NCBI GenBank assembly: GCA_024638915.1
Contig: JAHEJJ010000032.1
Span: forward strand, 1-37,022
Reading direction: 5' to 3'
DNA: 37,022 bases
Source: Robiginitalea sp.
GTDB taxonomy: Bacteria; Bacteroidota; Bacteroidia; Flavobacteriales; Flavobacteriaceae
In this document: positions 8,008-16,539 of the stretch, one piece after another
How the letters are laid out: every line of letters begins with the position of its first letter
Numbering within the stretch: position 1 is the stretch's first letter
Program-made: the position numbers and the translations under genes
The notes under the pieces: model-generated
What the model was told of the DNA's origin: nothing
Databases searched by the model: none
The model's input: the letters and a program-made list of their open reading frames with translations, nothing else

Positions 8008-9111
8008 TCAATCGATCTGCGGCAGCGCCTTTACATGGGCATAGATATCGTGGCCGTTGATATTAGCCTCTGTTTTTTCCTTGCTTAGCTTGATGCCCTT
8101 TACATCGTTCAATTCGCCATCAGGAGATATGGCTTTTATTCCATAAAAGTCACCTGCGGCATTGATGGCTTTAAGGTGGACAAGGTTGCCAGAGCGGCGC
8201 ACGCCTTTTACGTCTAATCTTTGTCCGTCGGTAGTGAGCGCTTTAATATCGAAAAGGGTTCCATCATCGGTTATGGCCTTTACCGGGGTGTATTTATCAT
8301 CGCTCACCAGTATTTTGATGGGTACTTCCTCCCCATCGACCAGCGCTTTGACATCCAATAAATGGCGTTGATAATTATCCTGGATGGCTTTAACATCATA
8401 GATCGTTCCGCTTTCATCCAAAGCCTTGACATCTAAAAACACACCTTCAGGATGAATTGCCTTTACATGCCAGTTACGGTCATTACTAATAGTTCCGGCT
8501 TGTGGCAGCGACTTTACATGCGCATATACCGCATGGCCATTTATCCACATCTCGGTTTGGTCCTGGGTTACCTTCACGCCTTTTACATCATTGAGTTTAC
8601 CTTCGGGTGAGATGGCCTTTACCCCATAAAATGCGCCTTCCTTATCTATGGCTTTAATATGGATGATGTTCCGGGTTCGACTCACTCCTTTTACGTCGAG
8701 CGTATCGCCCTCTGGGGTCAGCGCCTTGATGTCATACACCGTACTATCTTCTGCAATGGCCTTAACACGGGTATACTTGTCCCCACTGACCAATATCTTC
8801 ACCGGAAATTGTTTATCACCTACAAGGGCCTTAATATCCATAAAACTGCGCTGATCGGAATCCTGTATGGCTTTAACATCGTGTATCTGGCCTTCCTTGT
8901 CTATGGCCTTTATATCTATAAGTCGGCCCTCCGGATGAACGGCCTTGATATGCCAGATCACCATCTCAGGTTGGTCTGATTTTACTTCGGTCAATTCTTT
9001 TTCAGCTTCTGCGGCCTCATTTTTACATCCAAATGATACGATTAATAGTGCAAGAATACTCAGCTTAATGGTTCCTCGAAATGCTACGGATAAATCATCA
9101 AATTTTCCCAT
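8008..9111 (-). CDS. Lipoprotein made of 12-residue 'VKA' repeats in two tandem modules
   Basis: A 367-residue predicted lipoprotein (hydrophobic segment, lipobox VSFGC, Cys29) with an acidic linker to about residue 50. The rest is two homologous modules, about residues 53-204 and 214-364, each beginning WHxKAxHPEG and ending YAHVK(S/A)LP. Within a module a short motif, roughly (h)D(V/I)KA(I/L)xxxG, recurs. The motif lysines are at 56, 68, 80, 94, 105, 117, 129, 141, 153, 165, 177 and 200. In module 2 they are at 217, 229, 241, 255, 266, 278, 290, 302, 314, 326, 338 and 361, so the spacing pattern is identical. The period is 12 residues, with one 14/11 irregularity and a final 23-residue step. 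No catalytic motif is visible. A repetitive beta structure with a ladder of lysines is inferred, and the family is not recognised. The gene is monocistronic. Confidence 0.85.
   Translation of the reverse strand: MGKFDDLSVAFRGTIKLSILALLIVSFGCKNEAAEAEKELTEVKSDQPEMVIWHIKAVHPEGRLIDIKAIDKEGQIHDVKAIQDSDQRSFMDIKALVGDKQFPVKILVSGDKYTRVKAIAEDSTVYDIKALTPEGDTLDVKGVSRTRNIIHIKAIDKEGAFYGVKAISPEGKLNDVKGVKVTQDQTEMWINGHAVYAHVKSLPQAGTISNDRNWHVKAIHPEGVFLDVKALDESGTIYDVKAIQDNYQRHLLDVKALVDGEEVPIKILVSDDKYTPVKAITDDGTLFDIKALTTDGQRLDVKGVRRSGNLVHLKAINAAGDFYGIKAISPDGELNDVKGIKLSKEKTEANINGHDIYAHVKALPQID
8020..8955 (-). repeat. Tandem coding duplication (two modules) made of 36-nt subrepeats
   Basis: The two modules of the VKA lipoprotein occupy about 8500-8955 (first) and 8020-8472 (second), offset by 161 codons. 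Each contains about a dozen diverged 36-nt units encoding the lysine motif. Even the irregular 14- and 11-residue steps are conserved between modules. A single internal unit was therefore amplified first, and the whole module was duplicated later. Confidence 0.85.
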
Positions 9112-9213
9112 GTTGTGATTGTCAAATTATCAGTTCTTAGGTGGTTACGCAGGTATAGCTGCGTTTCCCTTCAAAAAATCCATCAAATTTAGTCCATGGA
9201 TGCTGGTTAATAC

Positions 9214-9227
9214 CTGATAATTATCAG
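9214..9227. promoter_or_regulatory. 14-bp perfect palindrome upstream of the VKA lipoprotein gene
   Basis: CTGATAATTATCAG is self-complementary and lies about 100 nt before the lipoprotein start at 9111. Half of it, AATTATCAG, recurs at 9125-9133, close to the start codon. This could be an operator for a dimeric regulator. No regulator is linked to it, and chance is possible in AT-rich DNA. Confidence 0.3.
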
Positions 9228-9312
9228 CTTGTTAAACCTTTAATTCATAAAAGTTGGTCAGATATAATCGCCCCGCTAATGGGCAGCAGATCGAAAAGAG
9301 TTATTTTCAAGG

Positions 9313-10452
9313 TCATTTAATTTTCCACCAATCTTGATGCTCTATGACGGTCTCTTCCAATAAAAAGGCCTCCCCTATTTTTGGTGTAATCACAGGCAGT
9401 TGCAGTTCATTTGCCTTTTTGTTTAGACGCTCTACCGGGTCGGTCCAGGAATGCAGTGCCAGCTTGAAGGCTCCCCAGTGAATGGGCATGATCTTTTTCG
9501 CCTTCAGATCAAGGCCAGCTATGGCTGTTTCTTCCGGAAACATATGAATATCGGGCCACATTTTGTTGTATTGTCCACACTCTAACATCGCAAAGTCAAA
9601 AGGGCCGTATTTCTCTCCTATCGTTTTAAAATGAGTGTCATAACCACTATCGCCACTAAAGAAGATATTCTCCGTATCGGATCGAATGATCCAGGAACAC
9701 CACAAGGTACTTTGTCGATTGTTGATTTTCCTTCCGGAAAAATGCCGCGCCGGGGTATTGACGAATGTGAGATCATCAAAAGTGGTCTCCTGCCACCAAT
9801 CGAGCTCCACAATCCTGGCTTTCGCAACGCCCCAGGCCTCCAAATGAATACCGACGCCTAAAGGCGTATAGAACATCCCAACTTTATCCTTTAACAGCTG
9901 GATAGATCCATAGTCTAAATGATCGTAATGGTCATGAGAAATTAAGACTGCATCTATTTTTGGAAGTTTTTCTATTTCGATAGGCAATTCTGAGCTAAAT
10001 CGGCTGGCGCCAAGCAACGAATGAGGTGCCGGTACATCACCGAACATAGGGTCAACCAATAGGTTTTTATGGTTCATCTGTATCAAAAATGCGGAATGCC
10101 CAAACCAAACAAACCGCGTTGGACTGCTGTAATCAGCGATGGCAGAAGAATCTATTTTAGCAACCGTAATATCTTGTGCAGGACGTCCGTTCTCTACCCT
10201 GGTAAAAAAGAATTTCCTGGCTAGTGCCAATGTTTCGAAAAAACTCAAATCCATATCCACCCGGTTGGTATTTACGAATTTTCCGTTTTCGAATTGAGCG
10301 GAAGTGGCATATTGCAATTGCCTTTCTTTAGTAAGCTCCCCGCCAAAAGAAGGATAGTAGGTTACAAACAGGAAGTATGCGACCACCAATAAGGCGATAA
10401 TGAGAATAAACCCTAAGATCATTCGCTTTAAATATTTTAGAAATCGTTTCAA
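9313..10452 (-). CDS. Membrane-anchored MBL-fold metallohydrolase (NAPE-PLD/UlaG-like)
   Basis: A 379-residue metallo-beta-lactamase-fold hydrolase. An N-terminal hydrophobic helix (about 12-32) after a basic start anchors it. Metal ligands are visible: ISHDHYDHLD (His173, His175, Asp177, His178), TPARHFSGR (His237), FSGDSGY (Asp268) and PIHWGAF (His325). VWFGHSAFLIQ near residue 115 and the ARHFSGR and IHWGAF blocks are characteristic of the branch that includes N-acyl-phosphatidylethanolamine phospholipase D and UlaG-like lactonases. A phospholipid or lactone substrate is plausible. The family is broad, so the substrate is not assigned. It stands alone between the VKA lipoprotein and the MscS channel genes. 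Confidence 0.9.
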   Translation of the reverse strand: MKRFLKYLKRMILGFILIIALLVVAYFLFVTYYPSFGGELTKERQLQYATSAQFENGKFVNTNRVDMDLSFFETLALARKFFFTRVENGRPAQDITVAKIDSSAIADYSSPTRFVWFGHSAFLIQMNHKNLLVDPMFGDVPAPHSLLGASRFSSELPIEIEKLPKIDAVLISHDHYDHLDYGSIQLLKDKVGMFYTPLGVGIHLEAWGVAKARIVELDWWQETTFDDLTFVNTPARHFSGRKINNRQSTLWCSWIIRSDTENIFFSGDSGYDTHFKTIGEKYGPFDFAMLECGQYNKMWPDIHMFPEETAIAGLDLKAKKIMPIHWGAFKLALHSWTDPVERLNKKANELQLPVITPKIGEAFLLEETVIEHQDWWKIK

Positions 10453-10607
10453 ACTAAGCTTTAATCAAGTGTAATGTATTTAGCCCGACCCTGCCCTGTC
10501 TTTTTCTTTAAAATTTTACTAAAATGTGCCGGGCTATAGGGGTTGAGATAATCTTTCCTGGATAGGGATAATTATAATGCATACCCGACGCCTAAACATA
10601 GTATTGA

Positions 10608-11489
10608 TTAGCGATCGGGATATTTCTTTTCCGATTGTATTTCCTGCGGTTTGAGATGAACATCGAGTTGCGGGAAGGAAATGGTAATATTGTGCTCGTT
10701 GAACTTGCGGACAATGATCCGCCTGATATCGCTTTTAACAGAACCTATCCTGAAAATGTTCTTGCTAAAGAACAGCAGCTGGAAGTCTAAGGAAGAACTT
10801 CCAAAACCCATGAGTCGGCCTTCCGCCAGTTCCTGTTCATAGACATCAGGGTGCTCAAGAGCGCTTTCTTTCAGAATCCGAATCACCTGGTCCACATCGC
10901 TGCCGTAGGCCACCCCCACATCGATCCGAAAACGGGTTTTATCGTTCTGGTGGCTCCAGTTGATCACCTTGCTGGTGGTGATCAGTGAATTGGGAATGAT
11001 AATCGAAATATCATCGGTATTCAATCCCTTAGAAGTTCTGAGTCCTATGGTCTGTATCTTGACCACGTTTCCGTCTACTTCAAGCACATCACCGATCTTT
11101 ATAGAGCGTTCGGTGAGCAGAATAAAGCCGGAGATAATATCATTAAAGGTTTGCTGCAGGCCGAGACCGATCCCTACCAACAAGGCGGCAGAACCAGCCA
11201 AAAGCAGCGTCAGTTTTACACCGATGGTTTCCAGGGCCAGGCCAAGGGCACCGATCCATACCACATAGCGGATTATTTGGAATACCGCCTGGATATTCCC
11301 TTTTTCATGATCATCCACTTCAGCCTTTCTAAAGAGCATTTTCCTGATGATCCACAGCAGTATTTTGGTGATGATCAGAATAAGAAAGACCATCACCACC
11401 ATATGCACTTTTAACGAATAGTTCCCTACCGTAAAGATGACCTGATCTAATATGTTTTGAATGGATTCCATGGATATAAAATATTGCAT
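10608..11489 (-). CDS. Small-conductance mechanosensitive channel, MscS family
   Basis: A 293-residue inner-membrane channel that would release solutes on hypo-osmotic shock. Three hydrophobic helices occupy about residues 18-45, 68-90 and 95-115. The pore helix is glycine/alanine-rich (LLLAGSAALLVGIGLGLQQ), followed by the conserved FNDIISGFILLTERSIKIGDVLEV of the MscS beta domain and the IIIPNSLITTSKVINWS block. The C-terminal vestibule ends in a short basic tail. Length matches MscS. An alternative ATG six codons in (11471, MESIQNILDQ) is equally good. It diverges from the patatin-like gene across 215 nt. Confidence 0.92.
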   Translation of the reverse strand: MQYFISMESIQNILDQVIFTVGNYSLKVHMVVMVFLILIITKILLWIIRKMLFRKAEVDDHEKGNIQAVFQIIRYVVWIGALGLALETIGVKLTLLLAGSAALLVGIGLGLQQTFNDIISGFILLTERSIKIGDVLEVDGNVVKIQTIGLRTSKGLNTDDISIIIPNSLITTSKVINWSHQNDKTRFRIDVGVAYGSDVDQVIRILKESALEHPDVYEQELAEGRLMGFGSSSLDFQLLFFSKNIFRIGSVKSDIRRIIVRKFNEHNITISFPQLDVHLKPQEIQSEKKYPDR

Positions 11490-11704
11490 AATGAAGATAC
11501 CAAATATTTGTTCAACCTATTGCTAAACGGATGCAAGAAAGCAAGTGATAAAACCACTATCGAAATGACCTTGGTGAGCCCATGGTGATGCGTAAGAGTA
11601 TTCCCTGATCAAAACCATAGAATCTATATGGGATGGATATAGCCTATCAGGCATTCATTTTCGTAATTTTAGATAACCCCCTAACAGTTTAAAACGCATA
11701 ACGC

Positions 11705-14026
11705 TTGAAAACCATAAAACAGATCTTATCGGCAGTACTGGTATTCCTGAGAGGGTTTGTAGACTGGCTGCGGATGCTGCTTAGTGAAGGCGGAAATAAT
11801 ATCATTTCCCTGCTTATTATCCTGCTTTTCTACTTTATTATCTGGGAATTTCCCCAGGCGATCGACCTGCTATTGATTTTTAACCAGATCGATGCCACCA
11901 CCATCTGGCATATTCCGCTCTATTATGCCCTGTTGGTAATTTTGGGAACGATCATCTGGATCGCCCCGGCATATTTTGACCCAAGGGTTTACCGCAATCT
12001 CACCTTTAAAAACTTCTTTTCCATAAAATCTTTTCATACGGAGAGCGGAAAAAGTACCAAATCAAATCCGATGTACCTCCGGCGTTTGCATATACAAAAT
12101 ACCATGCCCAAGGTACTGGGTGGTCTGTTGATCATTATTTCATCGACCGGCGTACTCAACGCCTATGAGCAGTCTTATAACAGCATTCCACTCTGGACAA
12201 GTGCGGGGAATTATATGACCGCTACTGTGGTTCTCTTTTTGTTGGTGTTGATCTACCCGGTGTATAAATGGTTTCGCGATATTTTTTTTAGGATCCCACA
12301 GAACAAATGGATTATATACCTTCTGATATTTTTGGGCCTTGTAACGCTGATACTCCTGGGCGTACTGAACGACCAGGATAAAGACGGCATCTTAAAATTG
12401 TTTATTTCCAACAGCGTACTGGCCTTTGTCTTCCTGTCCTTTACATTCCTATTTGGGAGGATCAGGTCAGATATCACCAAAAACGCCATTTATCGCGTAG
12501 TGCTGGGTCTGGTAATCGCCTCATTGCTCTATTATGTTCTGATCGCCATTAAACCGGCCTTTTCCCAATCTTTAAACCCCTTACTGGTGATCCTTATCAG
12601 TCTCATCGCTTTTTACGTGCTGGCTTTTGCCTTGAAACTGGCCGGCAAGCGCTATAAAATACCACTGCTTACCTTGTTTATCGTTGGCTGCCTTATCATA
12701 GGTGAAATGGCTGCCAAAAAAGACGGTTTTGATCATTATGCGATTGAACCCGTACCGGCCTCAATGCCTTACAGGCCTGATTTAGACGAGCATATCCAGC
12801 AATGGTTCGAGCAACGTAAAGAACAGATCTTAAATTCCCAAAAGCACTATGCCGTTATTTTGGTGTCGGCAGAAGGGGGTGGTTCCAGAGCAGGACTTTG
12901 GTGCTTTTTGGTGCACAGCTACCTTCAGAATAGTTCCCCTGATTATTTTAAAGACCACCTCTTTCTGCTAACTGGAGCTTCAGGCGGAAGCGTAGGCAAT
13001 TCGATGTTCTATGCCCAGGCTTCCGAACTTTTTAGATCCCCTGCCTCCTACTCCTTCCTGGCACAGGATAACGAAGCGGGATTCCGGTATAAGTCTAGCA
13101 TCCTCTACAACGAAAATTTCCTTTCTACCTCGGTTGCCGGATTATTAGGGCGCGATTTGCTACAGAGCATTGTAAACCGTTTTACCTACGATGACCGCGG
13201 GCGATTGCTGGAGAAAGAATGGGAGTTGGCGCATTTGGAGCATATCGCGCACCAAAAAAATGATACGCTGCTGAAAAGAGATTTTTTATCGTTTTACCGA
13301 TCTGCGCCCAACGGATTGAAACCGCCTTTACTCATAATCAATACCACCCATGTCCAATCCGGGGAATATTACCTCATATCACCTGTAACCTTCGATAAAA
13401 TAGCCGATTTCAATGGCATGAATGATTTTCTGGACGAGATGCAACAGGATCATCCGGATAGTTCGGTCCGATTATCCACAGCCATGTCTCTAAATGCGCG
13501 CTTTCCTTATATAAGTCCCGCTGGGCGTGTAAATAAGCTCGGTCAGTTTGTGGACTCAGGATATTATGATAATATCGGAGGCAGTGTCAGTACGAGGGTT
13601 AAAAATCGGATCCGGGCCTATCTTAACTCGCTTAAAAACGAGGATACCCTGATCAGGGAAAAAATCAATATCATCGACCTGGTCATCAAATACAAAGAAC
13701 AGGATAAGACACCCAGGCCGGTAACTCAGCTCAGGGCACCGTTGTCTACCTTGCTCAATGTCAGATCTGGGCATACCAACGAGATTGAAACCCGGCTGGA
13801 TACCGAATTTGTAATCGAGCTCGACACCACCCGAATCGGCCTGGAGCCGATCAGAATAAAGCAGTTGATAGAAAAGCAGATCGCCAGTTCGAAAGACAGC
13901 ATCACTCCGGTATTACCCCTGGGCCGATACCTCTCCAAAGCTGCTATAAAATCTATAGAGGCCAGGTTCCAGGACGAAAGTGTTCAAAAGAAGCTAGATA
14001 AGCTGGTAGAATATTTGGATCACTAA
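11705..14026 (+). CDS. Polytopic membrane protein with C-terminal patatin-like phospholipase domain
   Basis: A 773-residue protein. About residues 1-350 contain roughly ten hydrophobic helices. The rest is a patatin-like lipid acyl hydrolase: oxyanion loop EGGGSRAG (Glu390-Gly397), nucleophile elbow GASGGS (Ser426) and catalytic Asp617 in VDSGYYDNIGG, giving the Ser-Asp dyad of the family. The start is TTG at 11705, directly after an in-frame TAA at 11699. The next ATG is residue 24 and would cut into the first helix region. It is one of the few plus-strand genes. Patatin domains hydrolyse phospholipid acyl esters; the fused transmembrane half suggests action at the cytoplasmic membrane, in lipid remodelling or defence-like membrane damage. 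The role is inferred. Confidence 0.88.
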   Translation: MKTIKQILSAVLVFLRGFVDWLRMLLSEGGNNIISLLIILLFYFIIWEFPQAIDLLLIFNQIDATTIWHIPLYYALLVILGTIIWIAPAYFDPRVYRNLTFKNFFSIKSFHTESGKSTKSNPMYLRRLHIQNTMPKVLGGLLIIISSTGVLNAYEQSYNSIPLWTSAGNYMTATVVLFLLVLIYPVYKWFRDIFFRIPQNKWIIYLLIFLGLVTLILLGVLNDQDKDGILKLFISNSVLAFVFLSFTFLFGRIRSDITKNAIYRVVLGLVIASLLYYVLIAIKPAFSQSLNPLLVILISLIAFYVLAFALKLAGKRYKIPLLTLFIVGCLIIGEMAAKKDGFDHYAIEPVPASMPYRPDLDEHIQQWFEQRKEQILNSQKHYAVILVSAEGGGSRAGLWCFLVHSYLQNSSPDYFKDHLFLLTGASGGSVGNSMFYAQASELFRSPASYSFLAQDNEAGFRYKSSILYNENFLSTSVAGLLGRDLLQSIVNRFTYDDRGRLLEKEWELAHLEHIAHQKNDTLLKRDFLSFYRSAPNGLKPPLLIINTTHVQSGEYYLISPVTFDKIADFNGMNDFLDEMQQDHPDSSVRLSTAMSLNARFPYISPAGRVNKLGQFVDSGYYDNIGGSVSTRVKNRIRAYLNSLKNEDTLIREKINIIDLVIKYKEQDKTPRPVTQLRAPLSTLLNVRSGHTNEIETRLDTEFVIELDTTRIGLEPIRIKQLIEKQIASSKDSITPVLPLGRYLSKAAIKSIEARFQDESVQKKLDKLVEYLDH

Positions 14027-14136
14027 CAAGCTGATCAATAGTCCGTTTAGGTGATGGTTTTACTAGTAGTATGGCCCTGGCACCGGAAGGATTTTAGAAC
14101 CTCACAGCGAAAAATTTTGATAATCAACTTATAAGA

Positions 14137-14586
14137 TCATGTTACCAGGGTAACTTTTACGGCATTCATGCCTTTTAGCCCTTTTTCCAATTCAAAAGAG
14201 ACCTTGTCATTTTCGTTGATCTCGTCGATCAGGCCACTGACATGGCAGAAGTGTTTTTCCTGGGTTTCCGTATCGATGATAAACCCAAATCCCTTACTAT
14301 GGTCGAAGAAAGAAACTTTCCCTTTTCGGATGGGGTCGAACTCTTCTTCTATTTTTTTGGGAACAGATATTTCTATGCTTTCAAGCTCTACCTCTACTTT
14401 TTCGGACCTATCCGGCGGTGTATCGGTCAGGTTTCCATGTTCGTCCACATAGGCAAATGGAATACCTCCGCCCGATTCCTTACTTTCGGCCTTTCTGGCT
14501 TCTTTTTTCTTCTGTTTCTCTTCCCGCCTTTTTATGCGCTTCTTCTCCTTCTCCCTCTTGTTGTAGGACTGTTGCGATTTCGCCAT
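14137..14586 (-). CDS. Cold-shock-domain protein with a basic N-terminal extension
   Basis: A 149-residue protein. About residues 1-37 are almost entirely charged (KREKEKKRIKRREEKQKKK), probably a helical nucleic-acid or ribosome-binding tail. Then come an acidic linker and a C-terminal cold-shock domain (about 88-149) with GKVSFFDHSKGFGFI (RNP1-like) and HFCHVSGL (RNP2-like, with Cys where the classical motif has Val). The start is placed at the ATG at 14586 (MAKSQQSYNKR). The frame is open to 14649, but that upstream part is hydrophobic and overlaps the cspA terminator. It follows the classical cold-shock gene on the same strand, separated by that terminator. A role in RNA chaperoning is expected. 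Confidence 0.88.
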   Translation of the reverse strand: MAKSQQSYNKREKEKKRIKRREEKQKKKEARKAESKESGGGIPFAYVDEHGNLTDTPPDRSEKVEVELESIEISVPKKIEEEFDPIRKGKVSFFDHSKGFGFIIDTETQEKHFCHVSGLIDEINENDKVSFELEKGLKGMNAVKVTLVT

Positions 14587-14647
14587 ATATAATACTAAAA
14601 ATTTGACCCCTAAGGTAAAGTATATATTTCCAATACCAAATTGTTCC

Positions 14648-14677
14648 AAAAAAAAAGCCTATCTGAAACAGATAGGC
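14648..14677 (-). terminator. Rho-independent terminator after the cold-shock gene
   Basis: A 9-bp perfect stem (GCCTATCTG at 14657-14665 and its complement at 14669-14677) closes on a 3-nt loop. On the minus strand it is followed by nine T residues (14656-14648). It lies 25 nt after the stop of the 63-residue cold-shock gene. Confidence 0.92.
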
Positions 14678-14701
14678 CTGATAAACTTAAGATGTATGTC
14701 T

Positions 14702-14893
14702 TTACAAAACTCTTACGTTCACTGCGTTTAATCCTTTGTTACCTTCCTGAAGATCAAATTCAACCTGATCGCCTTCGCGAATTTCGTCGATCAATCCTGT
14801 TACGTGTACAAAGTGGTCTTTTTCAACACCTTCTTCGGTGATAAATCCATAACCTTTTGAATCGTTGAAAAATTTTACTGTTCCTTTACTCAT
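14702..14893 (-). CDS. cspA: Cold-shock protein, CspA family
   Basis: A 63-residue single cold-shock domain, an RNA chaperone that melts mRNA secondary structure. RNP1 is KGYGFI within GTVKFFNDSKGYGFI. The RNP2-type strand is HFVHVTGL, followed by the flavobacterial ending NKGLNAVNVRVL. Length is normal. Its C-terminal half closely parallels the domain of the next gene downstream, so the two are paralogues. A strong terminator follows. About 40-50 nt upstream of the start, a minus-strand CATCTTTG resembles the TAnnTTTG box of this phylum, and the leader in between is AT-rich, as usual for cold-shock genes. Confidence 0.95.
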   Translation of the reverse strand: MSKGTVKFFNDSKGYGFITEEGVEKDHFVHVTGLIDEIREGDQVEFDLQEGNKGLNAVNVRVL

Positions 14894-15045
14894 TGTAATG
14901 TAATTAAATTAAAAAATACTTATTTGAGCTGCAAAGATGCTGCGAAATATTTAATTAACAGCTATTTATATGAATAAATTTTTTACTTCCCTGCAGGATA
15001 TGGTCACATAATCCTCAGAATTATTCCCGATAAGCCAGCACTCCC

Positions 15046-15417
15046 CTACTCAAAATCGGCCCACTTCCGCCGTACCAGCAGGGTGATGATCAGTGGTCCT
15101 AAAAGGCCCATAAATGATTGTATTGGTGATAGGCCAATAGAAAGGTTGATCCCCATGACCAGAACAGCACTTACCCAAAGCCCGTAAATACCGATCTTTT
15201 TCCATTGCCAGATCGCGATGGCCAGCCCCAGGTTGATCAGACAGAAAACAATCAGCGCCGGAATGGCCCAGCCGGGTAGTCCGGGAAAGGAATCCCTGAC
15301 CATATCACCAGCAAAGATGTAGTAAAGTGCTAATAAAGGGTTGATAACAAACATAAAGATGAGAAAAGCCGTAATACAGCCTCCCCTTTTCTTGGTGGTG
15401 TTTTCCTGGTTATCCAT
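15046..15417 (-). CDS. Small polytopic membrane protein, unknown
   Basis: A 123-residue protein with about four hydrophobic helices (roughly residues 14-33, 46-66, 73-90 and 96-114), a hydrophilic start (MDNQENTTKKRGG) and a basic end (RRKWADFE). No family was recognised. It follows the next upstream gene, 15448-16197, by only 30 nt on the same strand, so the two are probably co-transcribed. Confidence 0.7.
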   Translation of the reverse strand: MDNQENTTKKRGGCITAFLIFMFVINPLLALYYIFAGDMVRDSFPGLPGWAIPALIVFCLINLGLAIAIWQWKKIGIYGLWVSAVLVMGINLSIGLSPIQSFMGLLGPLIITLLVRRKWADFE

Positions 15418-15447
15418 AATTACTTAATTTACTTGGTTTGTGGTTTA

Positions 15448-16197
15448 TCAAACATCGATAAGTTTATCGCAGTTGAGCATTTTTTGCAGATGCCTTAATG
15501 CACTTTCGTCGGGTACGGCATCTATCTTAAAATGAAGTATTTGACCATTTTTCTTTTTGATCGTCCCGCTTTTGGTCCATACCCCTTTATTGGTATATTC
15601 TACAATATCACAGAGCGGCATCACCTGCATCTCCCCTTTTTTGAACTGCATGTTGATATACAGATGGGTATTGGTGGTCATAAAACTATCCGGTGATATG
15701 GTAAACATTACCTCTCCTTCCTCCGGCAGATGATATTTAAAACACCTTTCGATAAAGTTTTTATAATCGGTCTCTTTGAGCATAGAGGCGGTGAGTTCAG
15801 CCGGACTATTTTTATTAGCGGTTTTAACGTAATAATCGCTATAACTGTCAAAAATCCCCTCCTTCCATGCCTCATAACCGCTTAGGAGGAATTTATACAC
15901 ATCACTGCCCTGCAACTCCGGACTAAGCGGCGCTGCCTTGGTGGGTTTACCCGCAAGCATCGCCTCATTGGCTTCTTCCTGAGTAGTAGCCATGGCATCT
16001 TTTTCAGGATTGTTGTTCCGCTTGATCCCGAGATAGAGATTCACAATACCTCCGATCAGGATAATGGTCGGAATAGATTTAATACCAATCACCCCCGGTT
16101 GCATCTGATAGATAAGTGACCCCCCACCCCAAACGATAAAGGCTACCCCCATGGCGATTTGCCAGAAAGGCTTCATCGGCTTAGATTTTTTCTTCAT
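15448..16197 (-). CDS. Membrane-anchored protein with a soluble C-terminal domain, unknown
   Basis: A 249-residue protein. A basic start (MKKKSKPMKP) precedes two hydrophobic helices (about 11-29 and 39-57). A polar linker then leads to a soluble domain from about residue 95. That domain includes EVMFTISPDSFMTTNTHLYI and a strand-rich segment MPLCDIVEYTNKGVWTKSG, which reads like a PH-like or YcxB/GRAM-type fold (conversion of a signal into a membrane-proximal beta-barrel). This is inference only. It is the first gene of a likely two-gene unit with 15046-15417. No catalytic residues are visible. Confidence 0.7.
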   Translation of the reverse strand: MKKKSKPMKPFWQIAMGVAFIVWGGGSLIYQMQPGVIGIKSIPTIILIGGIVNLYLGIKRNNNPEKDAMATTQEEANEAMLAGKPTKAAPLSPELQGSDVYKFLLSGYEAWKEGIFDSYSDYYVKTANKNSPAELTASMLKETDYKNFIERCFKYHLPEEGEVMFTISPDSFMTTNTHLYINMQFKKGEMQVMPLCDIVEYTNKGVWTKSGTIKKKNGQILHFKIDAVPDESALRHLQKMLNCDKLIDV

Positions 16198-16369
16198 AAT
16201 TCAATGGTTTTCAGAAAGCTACTCTATGTGGGGGAAGGTAATTACATAAAGATAAGTGAAATTTTTAATCGGAAAAACCCTTCCCGGGAAGTGTTATTAA
16301 CAGGAAAATGAATGACTTCCAAGCTCCACTGTCTGCCTATTGCTAACTTAAAACTGATCACTGGAAACT

Positions 16370-16537
16370 GCTACTGCTGACTGCTCCTGACGCTCATTTC
16401 TTAAGGTCAGGGCTTCCACTACCGACACCCGTTATACTCGATCAGTATTTACAATACACTATCAGGTCTGCCTTCTGCCGTTTACCATCCACCGTCCACC
16501 CCTGACTTCCGACTTCGGACTACGGACTTCCGACTTC
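16370..16537. repeat. Composite intergenic repeat tract: hairpin module plus heptanucleotide ladder
   Basis: This tract lies just downstream of the stop of the sugar-dehydrogenase-like gene. It holds a CTGCTACTGCTGACTGCT lead-in, then one hairpin module (CCTGAC at 16386-16391 and GTCAGG at 16406-16411), and after a spacer ten consecutive 7-nt units from 16466 to 16535. The units drift from GTCTGCC and GTCCACC to TCCGACT and TCGGACT. The ladder ends four bases before the stop codon at 16540. The remaining 16198-16369 shows no gene. Confidence 0.8.
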
Positions 16538-16539
16538 TA

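Noticed and set aside
14587-14649. Longer N-terminus of the extended cold-shock protein (start at 14649)
   Set aside because: The extra residues would be encoded in the cspA terminator and are hydrophobic, unlike the charged arm that follows; the ATG at 14586 is preferred.
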